NCBI GenBank assembly: GCA_000708835.1
Contig: DF237149.1
Coordinates: 83,939-147,938 of the forward strand
Length of the DNA stretch: 64,000 nt
Source: Klebsormidium nitens
Taxonomy: Eukaryota > Streptophyta > Klebsormidiophyceae > Klebsormidiales > Klebsormidiaceae
Direction: 5' to 3'
Shown: positions 12,401-23,100 of the stretch, piece after piece
Numbering within the stretch: the stretch's first letter is position 1
Layout: each line of letters opens with the position of its first letter
Notes under the pieces: generated by a model
Databases searched by the model: none
Told to the model about the DNA's origin: nothing
What the model saw: the letters and a program-made list of their open reading frames with translations, nothing else
Made by a program: the position numbers and the translations under genes

Positions 12401-15400
12401 TTAAATCGGTTATCAAAACCTCGCTGTCAACAATGAGTGATACCGGCAGACTTCCGTGTCCTTCGAAAGATTTATAATTGAAGTAGTGTGATATCGACAG
12501 CCCACCTGAGCAGCGCTGAGGGCGAGAGCCAGCCGGAGATGGCCATGGCGTTGACAGAGAACCCGGTTTTCAAAACCTGGCTGTCAATAATGAGTGATAC
12601 CGGCAGACTTCCGTGTCCTTGAAAAGATTTATCTCTAACTAAAGTAGTGTCATCTTGACAGCCCACCTGAGCAGCGCCGAGTGCGAGAGCCAGCCGGAGA
12701 TGGCCATGGCGTGCGCGAGCGCCTTGACCTTGACACTAATTTGGACTTTGCTTTACCCCCGGTGTCAAAACCGGCCACCAGATTGGCACTGGCAGACGTT
12801 TGTGCCCTGAAAATGGATGTGGTGTCAAGATAACCGCCCACCTGAGCAGCGCCGAATGCGAGAGCCAGCCGGAGATGGCCATGGCGTGCGCGAGCGCCTT
12901 GACCTTGAGGCGCCAGCGTTCTTTCCCGGTGACGCTAGACTTGACCTCCGCGAGAGTTGGGGCGGAAGGAAGCTTGGTGGCTTCCGTAGTCGCTTCGTCC
13001 GCAAAGCGCACGATGTCCTCGATGAGCGTCATGGCACCTACGCCGATCTTGCCTGAACAACGAGAAGTTTGCCTTCCGTAAGATTGGCTGGAAAAGAGGT
13101 AGTGAAACCAAGAATGGTGGGAGTGAAATGGAGAAAACGGTACTCAATTTCGTCGCTTCGGTGGTCGCCTCGTCGGCAAAGCGCACAAATTCATCCACGT
13201 CCTGGATTCATTTCACGGCACCCACGCCACTCTTGCTAAACGCGAAAAACGTTGCGTTCTGTAAGATCTTCACAAGCTCGTAAGAAGGGATCGTCATAAA
13301 TCGGATGGAGGATAACTAACAATTGCTGTTCTAGCTTTCAAATGATTAAGGGCCGCCAAAGCAGGCTACCGAAAATAGGTGCGCTCTGCGTGGGCCCATA
13401 ATCGTGGCGCCGAGCTCCGGGACGCATTTGAGATCCGCTAGTAACCCCAACACCACCTTTCAAAGAAACGCACGGTGCTGTCATGAAGGTCGCCAATCGA
13501 GTACGACCGCAGACTAGACTCCTCATCAGTCTTGTGTCAAAAGAAGGTTGAAAGCACTTACCGTTGGAGAGGCGCGCTTTGCGCGGGCCCATGACTGTGG
13601 CGCCCAATTCCGTGAGCGTTTTGAGGTTCCGCTGGCAGACGGGGCTGTCGAACATGATGGAGTTCATGGCGGGCGCGGCGATGAACGGCTTCCTGCAGCG
13701 GAAAACGGAACAGCGGAACGCTTGTGAGCAGTGGTAAAATGGACAGTGCATGTTCGAAAAGGGCGCTCCCGTGCCCTTCTTTTGGAGGAAGCTTTCGAAA
13801 GCAGGTGAAGGATTCTGGTTCCGGTGGCAGCATTGATGACCAGACAGACGCTTGGCTAAGGAATGCGCTGACGACCTGGATTCAGCACCGCATCACCACT
13901 CGTCACTCTTGCCAAGGCCGGAACGAAGGAAGAAAGTGAAACGAGAGAGGGCCTCCACGATTGTCCAGACCGCATGCATTTGAAGCTGGCGCGAAGTATC
14001 CGTCATGCACAAATCCAGAGCAGTGAAAAGCGTACTGGAGAAGGAACCAGGAGCGGCATCTGTATTCTGACGGCCGTAAGGTTAATCTAGAAACGTTGAA
14101 GGCAAAATTATAGCCATGTTGGAGAAGCAACGAAAATGAGATCGGGACGTGTGGTTCCCGAGGCGCTCACTTCTTCCACTCCCACGCGGACACGACTGAC
14201 GTCAGCAGGTTGTCCCCGACGCCGTGGCAGATCTTGCCGAGCGTGTTACACGTCATCGGCGCAATGATGAGGATGTCGGCCCAGTCGCGCAGCCACAGAT
14301 GCCGAGCAATCACCTGCGGAGGAAGCGGTCCTTGGGTTTGGATTTGTAAGTTTCGAAATATTCTGAGTCTTAGGGTATCAGGCTATTCAGGGCCTACTTT
14401 GCGGGCTCAGTGACGCTCTGAGGGCCATGCTATGATAAAGTGGATCCGGGCTGTGGCTTACGGAAAGCTGTTCTTGAGAGAGTGTTCCGGACTGTCCGAA
14501 AGTTTCTCGAAAAGGATGAAGAAGTATCCAGGCAATCGTAAGGGGGAATAGCGTAGCTCGATTCAGAACAGACCTAAGACAAAGAAGGGAAGAAGAGAAT
14601 CTGGTATCTATGGACAGAAGATGTTAAGTCGATGATGCACAGCTTGAGAGGAAGCTTTTTGAGCAAGTGAATCACTGTGCTTCGAGGCTTTCACATGGAG
14701 CAAGATAACTGCAACCTACGGCAGCGATAACGAGAAGAGGAAGCAAGGTGCTTGGTAGGAACAGGGAGGAGATCGACCGAGCTACGTAAGGTAAAGGGTC
14801 CCGGGAACCACTTACCGGCATACCGAACGTGTACTCGAAGTTCCATTCATGGTGGTCTGCAAAAGAGAGATGATACTTCAGTTGTCGCACTCAATTTGAG
14901 CATCTTATTGATTGTTGGCCAGGTTTGAGGAATAAGCGTCCTCAGCGGCATTTTTAAAAAACCTTACGCGACCTACAAATGCAGTCAGTACGACCGAGAG
15001 ACTTAAAATTACTGCTGTCAAGTGACCGGGGCGATACGCACGTTGACAGTCTTCTGAGCTTCGACCATTCCTGCTCTCTCCTAATTTGGCCACGGTAGAT
15101 GTCCGAAAAGATAGGCAACTCCGAGCACTCCATTCAAATCTCAAGACACATCACTGGAATGACAGACCCCAGCGCAAAGCCGGGAAAGAGCAAAGCAAGC
15201 AAAGACGGCGAGGCCGAGCGTATTCTCACCGTAATAGATGTCGTCCTCTTTCAGTACCGATGTGAGGACCCGCATGCCATCCTGCAGAGAGGATTGTAGC
15301 CGATGTGAATATGCTGAAGCGAAGACGAACGCAATCAAGACGTGCTCAATCAGCAGGTCAACGTCGAAATAGGTTTAACGCCGATTGCACCAAAAGCCAG

Positions 15401-16048
15401 CAGTTACTTCCACCCATCACGCAATAGCCCAATGCGGGAAAGCAGAATTTGAGAGGTGAAAGATGAAAGGTGGCAACGAAGGCTTTCCCCGAACTCAAAC
15501 GTATAAAACGGTAACCAACCCTGGAACTGTATCCAAAAGATCGAAGATGTGGCCAGCTGATCTCTCACGGTTCAGGTATCTACCGAGAGCCCAATCCGAG
15601 GAAAGAAGTCAATAGGAAAAAGAAACGCAGAGTCCCTGTCCTCAAATGAGATCCCCTCAGAGCACTCACCCGGAAGAAGTGCCGCGAGTTCTCGGACGGC
15701 TCCAATTTCAAATCGAATTTGCCGGTAGCAGCAACTCATCCTTACCGACCAGATAACTAAAGCCCAGTATAATTGGATGAAAAGACAAAGACAACACCAC
15801 TCATACCAGAGAGATTCCCTCAGAGCACTCACCCGGAAGAAGTGCCGCGAATTCTCGGACGGCACCACTTTGACGTTGAACTTGCCGGTGGCCAGCAGTT
15901 CCTCCACGAGTGCCGGCAGCTTGTCGGCGGCCGATGACGCGGCGCTGCCGACTAGCACGTTCGCCTTGGGGCCGTCCCATGCGACGACATTCTTCGGCGG
16001 GGGGGGGCCGTCCCAGTGCCAGTGGGGCCCTTCGTGGTCGTAGTTCAT
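9414..16048 (-). CDS. HAL3/PPCDC-type flavoprotein fused to ankyrin repeats
   Basis: Nine exons on the minus strand: 16048-15833, 15281-15230, 14856-14816, 14313-14171, 13692-13562, 13052-12842, 11137-10966, 10382-10211 and 9595-9414 (TAG). All phases close to 439 residues from the ATG at 16048. Residues about 28-205 form a PPCDC flavoprotein fold: KANVLVGSAASSAADKL (FMN loop), HLWLRDWADILIIAP with the active-site His position, NTLGKICHGVGDNLL and KPFIAAPAMNSIMF with the substrate-binding Asn. PPCDC decarboxylates phosphopantothenoylcysteine in CoA synthesis, and plant HAL3 proteins belong here. The flap that normally reads CGDxGxGAM is SNGKIGVGAM, so the Cys is replaced by Asn. Residues about 265-379 carry ankyrin-like repeats (GDTALHFAAGG, KLLIEKGADVNAVNQYGFTP, GIVRVLLKSGADP). 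The C-terminus is acidic. The ATG immediately follows a CAG acceptor, so an upstream exon exists. Activity is uncertain and the protein may be regulatory. Confidence 0.88.
9640..9990 (-). repeat. Three decayed copies of the 5' edge of the last PPCDC-ankyrin exon
   Basis: The last exon begins CAG then GCTGCCCGCGCCCCTACGTG (9600-9540 on minus). Copies lie upstream in the intron at about 9742-9655, 9885-9805 and 9985-9940. The first two retain the CCCCAG-like acceptor and the region encoding CPRPYVLAVE. The last keeps only the core. Confidence 0.85.
10440..10500 (-). repeat. Decayed copy of the 5' edge of the ankyrin exon at 10382-10211
   Basis: On the minus strand 10500-10445 reads like the first 45 bases of the next exon: GGATGCCGTGAGGC against GGATGCTGTGAAGC, then GGCGCTGACGTA against GGCGCCGACGTA. 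It sits in the intron just upstream of the functional exon and could be mistaken for an extra ankyrin repeat. Confidence 0.7.
10535..10740 (-). repeat. Copies of the 3' edge of the ankyrin exon at 11137-10966
   Basis: The exon end (CACTTTGCTGCGGGAGGGG to GAGTACATCCAA on minus) recurs downstream. Copies are at about 10735-10665 (CGAGCGGCGCCGGAGAGCAC context) and, more weakly, at about 10575-10535. Both are in the next intron. Confidence 0.75.
10740..10965. repeat. Degenerate CCCAAA-rich hexamer array (intronic)
   Basis: The plus strand is dominated by AACCCAAAC/CCCATACCCAAA/CCCGGATCCGAA units for about 220 bases, i.e. TTTGGG-like on the coding strand. The array lies entirely in the intron between two ankyrin exons, beside the exon-edge copy. 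It resembles a degenerate telomere-type or simple hexamer satellite. Confidence 0.75.
11240..11720 (-). repeat. Three decayed copies of the 5' edge of the ankyrin exon at 11137-10966
   Basis: The exon begins CAG then TGCCTTCCGAAATGCGGCGAA. Copies on the minus strand lie upstream at about 11312-11250, 11482-11430 and 11712-11635. Each encodes an AF(R/C)-NAA-like string and two keep a GCAG acceptor. Identity falls roughly with distance from the functional exon. Confidence 0.85.
11825..11920. repeat. Tandem duplication of about 44-56 bases (intronic)
   Basis: A unit containing CACGGATAGAGAAACCG followed by GGAATTCGTGCTTGCGGATA is present twice in succession, almost identical, in the intron of the PPCDC-ankyrin gene. 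Confidence 0.85.
11990..12740 (-). repeat. Five or more copies of the 3' edge of the exon at 13052-12842
   Basis: The exon end (encoding HAMAISGWLSHSALL then AG before GTGGGC) recurs downstream at about 12731-12659, 12552-12500, 12384-12336, 12203-12157 and 12042-11990, with a stub near 12090. Every full copy keeps the CTGCTCAG/GTGGGC donor junction. Spacing is about 160 bases, and the intronic sequence between copies (TGACACAAA..., CCGGCAGACTTCCGTGTCC) is also repeated. The duplicated unit is therefore exon edge plus flanking intron. Confidence 0.92.
13135..13250 (-). repeat. Decayed copy of the 5' edge of the exon at 13052-12842
   Basis: On the minus strand about 13245-13140 repeats the start of the next exon, including the GCGTGGGTGCC context and the stretch encoding RFADEATTEATK. 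It lies upstream of the functional exon in the intron and carries a premature stop. Confidence 0.85.
15640..15720 (-). repeat. Decayed copy of the 3' edge of the first PPCDC exon
   Basis: The end of exon 1 (encoding PSENSRHFFR, then GTGAGTGCTCTGAGGG) recurs at about 15715-15645 in the downstream intron. The GTGAGTGCTCTGAGGG donor region is identical. Confidence 0.9.
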
Positions 16049-17108
16049 CTGTTTGGGGGGGGAGCAAAAACGAAATTTCATTTAATAATAGGGTTTGAAG
16101 GACCCGCTGATGGCGTCGAACGTCGTCCATGAGTTTGATACGAAACACGCGTTCAAAAACTTTTCCGCGTTCAAAAACTCGTGACCTATTTTGAGGTAGA
16201 ACACCTTTCCAGGGGTATGCTTCTGGAAACCAGACGAGAAAGAGGGCCGTCCCATGTGACATTATTCATCGGCGGGGGGGGAGCCGTCCCAGTGCCCATC
16301 GTGGTCGTACTTCATCTGTGGGGGGTTGGCAAATGGGTTTAATGAAAAAACTTCATGGAAGGGAAAAGGAGGGGCGTCCCACGCGACGACAGTTCGGGGG
16401 GGGGGGGGGGCGTGCCAGTGCCAGTGGGGCCCCTCGTTATCGTGTTTTTGAAAACGTATAGCAAATGACTTCGGATATCTGCATTTCGGATATTGTTCGA
16501 CAGAAACGATGTCCTATCTGACGATATTACTCAGGGTAGGGGGGGCCCGCGTCCCAGTGCCAGTGGGGGCCCTCGTGGTCGTGGTTCATCTGTTATCAGA
16601 GGAAAGATCTGATTCAGTACCTGCATTGGACTGTGGGGAGGGGCAATATGCTTTCTAAAACAATGTGTCGTCCTCTTTCAGAACAAGCTTGGTGGGCGAT
16701 GGTCGTCCAAATGAGTGTGGTCCTCGCAGTCGCCTCTGTTGTTCTTACAGCAGAACAAGAGTCTTCCGAGTCGGAAGAATGTAAAGAGGAAACGTGCAAC
16801 TCGAAAACAAATGTAGAAGAAGAAAGCGCCGCTTTAGTGTTAAATCGGGGCCCTCTTAGTCGTCTGAGACGCTTTTCTTTGGGGGCAATTTTCCGGCGAA
16901 CTCGTTTGTGAATCAAGGAGAGGGCATACCAGTCGAGGGGCCCATTTTCGCGCGAGAAGGTCAAAGGCAGCGTTAGAGGGGGCCCTTCTTGAGTACCTCA
17001 AGAGATTGGGACGCATAACCGAGCTCACTAAAAAGCACCCAGTTCATTTCAACGCCCCCATGTGAGCTTTTCGCCCCAGCTGTTTAAGACTTTAAATAAC
17101 TACAACCC
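16049..17108. other. Spacer between the GGCT-fusion gene and the PPCDC-ankyrin gene
   Basis: About 1.06 kb on the shared strand. It holds the exon-edge copies at 16255-16595. Both strands also have uninterrupted frames at about 16614-16964, one of them with a hydrophobic run, but neither has recognisable homology. If the donor at 17150 is spliced to the acceptor before 16048, this stretch would be an intron. Confidence 0.5.
16255..16595 (-). repeat. Three decayed copies of the 5' edge of the first PPCDC exon
   Basis: The sequence CAGATGAACTACGACCACGA followed by a GGGCCC/CACTGGCACTGG core and a poly-C run recurs upstream at about 16325-16255, 16440-16380 and 16595-16535. Two copies keep CAG/ATG. 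Because the acceptor is part of the duplicated unit, the ATG at 16048 follows a spliced junction rather than being the transcript start. Confidence 0.85.
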
Positions 17109-20100
17109 CTAAAAGTGCAATGACTTCGAAACCAGAGCACCTCCGCTTACCAAGCAACACCGCTTGTAGCCTTGGGAGGCCGCCATGTCGAGCGTGTACT
17201 CCGTAACGCAGCTGGCAATGCCCTTGTCGACCTCCTCTAGTTTCTGCGAAGTCTGTGCGCTGTAGTACATTAGGCACTTGGCCTCTGCTGACCCGTCCGG
17301 TTTGCAGATTGCCGTCGGCTTGCGAATGTACCTGTAGGCACAGTGAAAGGCATCAAGCTTTGGAATTCGGTTCGACTTGCCGATGCTCTTAAGGTGAAGG
17401 CAAGAGTTAGAACAGATTTAAAGATGGAAAGTGCGAAAGCGTTTGTGATAGCTGGTCGAAGAAGTTTGAAAGGCAATCACTTCAACTTGGTGGGACCTAA
17501 GGATAAGTAGAATCTACACACTTGTGGAGAAATCTACACTTCTGAAAGAGTATGGTGTGAGGCATTCTCCAAGGTGTCAAGCCTGGCCTGCACACGCTTT
17601 CTATTTGCAAACGTAGCGGCAGGAAGAATGCAGTTCGTGTACGAAAGCTTGAAGCTTTGTAGACCTTCCTAAACAAACCCCACTTGTGGAGGGAACCGCC
17701 TATGAGGTGGGGGATAACTTACGAGCTGTTTGCGAGGTCGTCCGGTATGAAGTTCTCCAGGATGTCGAAGGCGTCCAGCGTTACCTTGTCGATAGCGTAT
17801 AGCTCGCCCATAACCTGGCCACTGCCCTGGCCGGGTCTGCATAAGCAGAGAGACGATGACAAAGTCAGCACAGGAGAAGAGGGATCGAGAGACTTTGGTT
17901 GCCACAGTGCATTGCTGTTCGGCTGCAAAAAGGTGTTGCTGAATTGAGGTGAAGACGCTCTGCACGAAAGGGCAAAGAATCTGCTTTTTGATGACCTAAT
18001 GGCCCGTTCGTGCTGGTCAAACGGACAAGAGAACGACAACCGTTGAAGGAACCTCAGCTAGACCATTGAAAGGTCCAAAGACCCTTGGAAAAACCTTCAA
18101 AGAAAGACAGCTGTCACAAATGCCGCAACGGGATAAGATCAAAAGGTCTTCCTTTCACGAAAAAGCAGACCGAAATAGTGTAGCACAATGACCAAGTCTG
18201 AACACCAGCACTTCCGGGGAATTCGCCTAGCGCAGGTGTCGATTCTGCCCAAAAGGAACCAACAAAGGCAACAATTAGGGAGGGAAACCTACGCGTCCAG
18301 CAGCGTGCACGCACGGTGCAGCAGCCGGCACCCCGCGTTGGTGCAGCTGGGCAGCGTCGGCACGACAAGTGGCAGGCTCTCCTTGGTGACACGTGGCCCC
18401 ACGAAGTCGTGAAGCGCCTCCTCGAACTGTCCCCGGTTCGCGAACCCCTGCTTCAGCGTCCCGTATGTGAAAAACAAAAACGGCCGGTCGGGCTTCCCCG
18501 AGTAAACCCCGAGAGCCTCCGCCACAGCAACCGGGTCGCTCCCCTGTTCCCCGACCATATTTTCTTCGTCTTCTTCTTCCTCTTCATCGCTTGCGAGCCC
18601 GTCCACCGGCTGCACGTTAGCACCCGCCGCGGCTTTCTCGTCGTCGTCTTCCTCCTCGGGAATGTTTACGGGAACGTCGTACCGGCCCGGGCGCTCCATG
18701 ATGCTCGGCATCGGCTCCGGCGGCCGCGCGCGGACGGACTGCACCCGGGGGACTCCCCCGGGGCCTGCTCCGGAGGGATCCCCCTCGAGCCCGAGGATGG
18801 ACATCACTTTGGGCGACATGCTGTCGGTCTGGGTGAGGTTCCGGGATTGGGCCCGGGAAGGAGCCCGCGGAATTCCGAGATTCCGGCGGAGGGTGGATTG
18901 CCGGCGCTCGTAAGTGGATGCGCGGCGCTCGGCGCTGTTGGCCATCTTGGCCATGTTGTACGCGGTGAGGGCGGACTCCGCGGCCTCGCACACGAAGGCG
19001 CTGCAGGGGGCGGAACGGCGGAATCAGGGGGGACCGAAGGGCGGGAAGGGCGGACATAGACCGGCAGTGACACAACAGAACGGACACGCGAACATTGCTC
19101 GCATCTCAAAGGCCATGGGGTACGTGACAGGGAAAGCTTAAAAAGGACACGAGACCATGATGAAACTCTGTTCTGGGGGGGAAGTGGATATACAGAGACA
19201 CACACCGCCCGCTCGAAACCGAGTGTCCGAACTGGTCAAGCACAGGCAGCTCTTGCAAGCCACGGCTATCCAATTGAAAACACTGATAAGATCGTAAGAC
19301 GCGCGGAATAATCCGACAATGCAGAGACCAGACGTCAATTTCAGAAAGTCGTCCCATTCGCTTCTTTTCCAATCAAGCCCCAATCCAAACCGATCGAAGC
19401 TCCGGAGCTGAAGTTACATGACGAACACTTGCATCGACTACTCAAAGCTCATTCCCAACTTGGTACAGTACTCATTTGCAGCTTCCTAGCCCCGCTGAAC
19501 AAAACTAGTCAAACCAGAACCGGTTGTTACTAACCTGTTCAGTCGGCTGGGCGCGGGCGCTTGGTTGGCGTTGGAAGTTTTGCTCACGACGCGGATCATG
19601 CCCCGGCCACGTCCGATGGACAAGTCGCGCTTCTTGCACGCGGCAAACAGGCGGCCAACCGCGCATCGCCAGTAGCGCGCATAGGAGCGGGGCTGGACAC
19701 TTGCCAGGATAACCTCCTCCCTGGTTAGGGTTAAAAAACGGGTTTTGAATTAAATGATTTGTGATGAAGCTGAATGAGGTGGAGGATTGGGTTGGGGTGA
19801 GAAGTGGTGTGACCGAGGCTGGACATTCGCCAGGATCACTTTCTCCCCGGACCAAGTTCAAGTTTCCAATCGGGAAGAAAACTGTAGGAAAAGAGCCACT
19901 CAGCGTTGAGTGAAGCTACAGAGACTTGACAACCTACCGTGATCACTGACGGTTTTCCCGTTCATTTGAACTCCCTGTTTCTTGTTTGAGCCCTTGAACA
20001 TAGGGCGAGCATTGGTGAGAAAGTTCCGAAGAAAGAAAGAAGGTTCACAATAAAGACTGAACTCCCCGATCCTTCTTGTGGTTAGCTTAAGTTAGCGCAT

Positions 20101-23100
20101 TGAGAAGGTCTCATCACTACGTAATCTTGCAAGCTCTGCAATCCTGTAAAGAGTGCATGCAGCTCGGCGGCTTACAAGAAAAGCAACATCGAAATTGTAA
20201 ACACAAGCTCGCAAAGTCCAAGGTTATGAGGCCAAGAAGCGGGAAAGGAAGCTCACTTCTCCTTATCGACAGCTGCTACTAGCGCGTACTCTCCTCCCGA
20301 CGCGTGGCTTGTAATGTTGACCTTTGCGCCCAGAGCAGTGTCGATGTCGAAGTTGAGAATCACCGCTGTGTCTTGGTTCGCTACGGCGTCCTGCAGAAGC
20401 GGAGTGCGTCAGGATAACGTCAGCATTCTCCTACAAGTCAGTGAAGCCTTCCTCACAACGTTCTAGGTTGGAGTTCATCATCAACGTGGAGAACCTGAAG
20501 GGGCTTGAGTCAAAACGCCGTCCTTCAAGTGGTCCAGAAAAAGCTTGTGAGAGGACTCGCTCTGCAAGGTTCAATCAAAGCTTTCGCAAGCATTGACAGA
20601 GAAAATCAGATTTGCAATTGCGAGTACGTTGGCGTGGCAGGCTTTAGTCTCTGATCTATTTCTATCGTGATGGGGGCGCATTGTGAAACTTACCATCATA
20701 CAGCGCCAGAATGTCTCAGGCAGAATCTTGTTGTCGTCCATGTGGTAAATCTCCACCTGCAAGATTGTCAAAGAACGAAAAGTTTGTTCCAGTCTCACAG
20801 TGCAGTCTTCAGGCGGGTCAGAAGGGTTTGAGTCGTCCACAACCGTTTTCAGCAAGCGCAGCCACAAAGCCAGAAAGTCCAGTGTACATGTCGGATGGTG
20901 AAAAACGTTGTCTCCGATATGTGGTCATCAGAGGACCGGTTGCAAGCACTCTCGACGCTTGGTTCAGTGACTTCGGAGAAGAACTGCTTCAAAGAATTGA
21001 AACATAGAGTACGACCCAGTGGAGCCCAAAAGGCGCACAAGAGGTGATGTTGGCATGAACTGTGTCAAATGATAGTATTGATCCACACTGACGCGGATTT
21101 CAATGATCCGCTCCGCCTCGACTAGATTTCGAAACCACAGCGCATGTGTCTAAAGCGCAAGAACAACGACACGAGCTTGATAGCGCCAGCTTTGAAGCGG
21201 GGCGCATTCACCTTGACTGGCAGCTGCCTGGTCTGCACCACCTCGACCATGGTGTGAAAAGTGTCGGCGAGCGTCATGTTCCCGTCGGTCACGGCGCGCA
21301 GCGGCAGCTGGGCCGTGTGGAAGATATCGTCCACGCTCGTCTTCTTGCCGATCGCCGAAAGAGCATACGCTATGGCCGTCACGTTGCCGCACGCGATGGG
21401 GGCGTGCAGGGAGCGCTCGTCGACCTGGCACGTTGGAAGCAGAAAGCTTTTAAAGTCATCTCGTCACAATTCGAACTTAGCCCTGAACAAAGGCCTCTAG
21501 CATGAAACACCTTTACCATTTCAAGTTCAAGCTTTAATCACTCCTACACAAGACTCTCTTGTACTTGAATTTAATCCCAAACGAGCTCAACGCTTCTGGC
21601 CTCTGTCGCCTCAACCTCCCACTGACTGCCAAGCAAATGACGCATGAGCTGATTAGCATGATTCCTTTGCGAAAGGGCTTACATCTTGGGATCGTCATTC
21701 GTCTTGGCTGACAAGAAAAGCTCAAGACAAGTGTTAAGGCCACTACCTAAACGACCGTCTGCACAGCCTTCGGACCACAGGTAACGATGTCCAGCGACGA
21801 CCTTTCGGTGCAGGCAAAAACAAGCAGACCTGCAGAGCAACCATGAGCAGAAGCGAAAGCTCACCCCAGCGATCCCCTTGTGAATGCCTGGCGGGTTCCA
21901 AACCGCCTCCTGGGGCCACGGGTTAGTGTACGGGTTATCCTTGTGGGTTATCCGGATGCACCCCCGCGACCGCTTAGAGGTAGAGTCCTTGTCCTGCGGC
22001 AGCGAGGGATATGACGTCAGCGAGGGATATGACGTCAGGCCTTGGGGTGCGCGTCGACCGGGAATCTACTTAACACCTGTGTTGCCTTTGTCGTACCGCC
22101 AAGTAGGAGGTACGGTACGGTTCAGGCCGAAATACGGCTTTAGAATGTACCTCTCTGACCACGTGGATCTACTGGACCATTCAGTTGGCTCAAAGCTCGG
22201 GGATTCTCTGCAGCGCTTCTTTATCTGCGAATTGTTGGCAATCTGACTCATCACTTTCTATGGTCCCTGCAGTTTGCCAGGTTTGTGAATTTCCGGCCTT
22301 TGGTTCAGAAATCTGTGTTCAATGGACCTAGAAGAGGTAGAACTGGAGCCAGAGTCGAAAGCGTTAGGAGAAAGAACCATTGCCAGCGTCCAAGAAAGCG
22401 CAGTTTGTATGAGGTCTTTGAACGCGAATCGCGGACCCGGCTTCACGAACAGCCTTGGTCGAGACTCCGTACATCGCTTCGCTTCCGTGTATCACAACAG
22501 GAACGATGAGGCGCGAGAAAGACAAGTCTTATACGAGAAAAATGAGACTGAAACCAGGGATAAAGAGGGTGAAGAAAGTGACTACACCTGCATCGCTCGG
22601 AACATGCGGTTCGGCGTGCACCGCCAGTATCGCAGGTACTTCTTGGGGTTGACGTCAGCAATGACGAGGTGGCCGTCCGTGTCCCATCCTCCCAGGAGCG
22701 CGAAGTGCCCACCGCCGATCGCGACTCCCTCCTGGATTCCGTGCGCGATGTTGACGTTGAAGTTGAGGAGGTACATTTCGACGTCCTTGGAGGACGCCGC
22801 CCGGCGCAGGCTGACCTCAGCAACCTGTCAGCACGAGAAAGGTCTGACGTCAGANNNNNNNNNNNNNNNNNNNNNNNNNNNNNNNNNNNNNNNNNNNNNN
22901 NNNNNNNNNNNNNNNNNNNNNNNNNNNNNNNNNNNNNNNNNNNNNNNNNNNNNNNNNNNNNNNNNNNNNNNNNNNNNNNNNNNNNNNNNNNNNNNNNNNN
23001 NNNNNNNNNNNNNNNNNNNNNNNNNNNNNNNNNNNNNNNNNNNNNNNNNNNNNNNNNNNNNNNNNNNNTGAGGAGGGAATGACGTCAGCTTCATGCAGTG

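Noticed and set aside
16614-16964. Overlapping open frames on both strands, one with a hydrophobic run
   Set aside because: No homology, no splice partners, and both strands are open over the same stretch. Probably chance within a spacer or intron.
18316-19059. Long plus-strand open frame of 247 codons
   Set aside because: It is a shadow of the GC-rich minus-strand linker/GGCT exon 19000-18293, which has the clear YGTLKQG motif.
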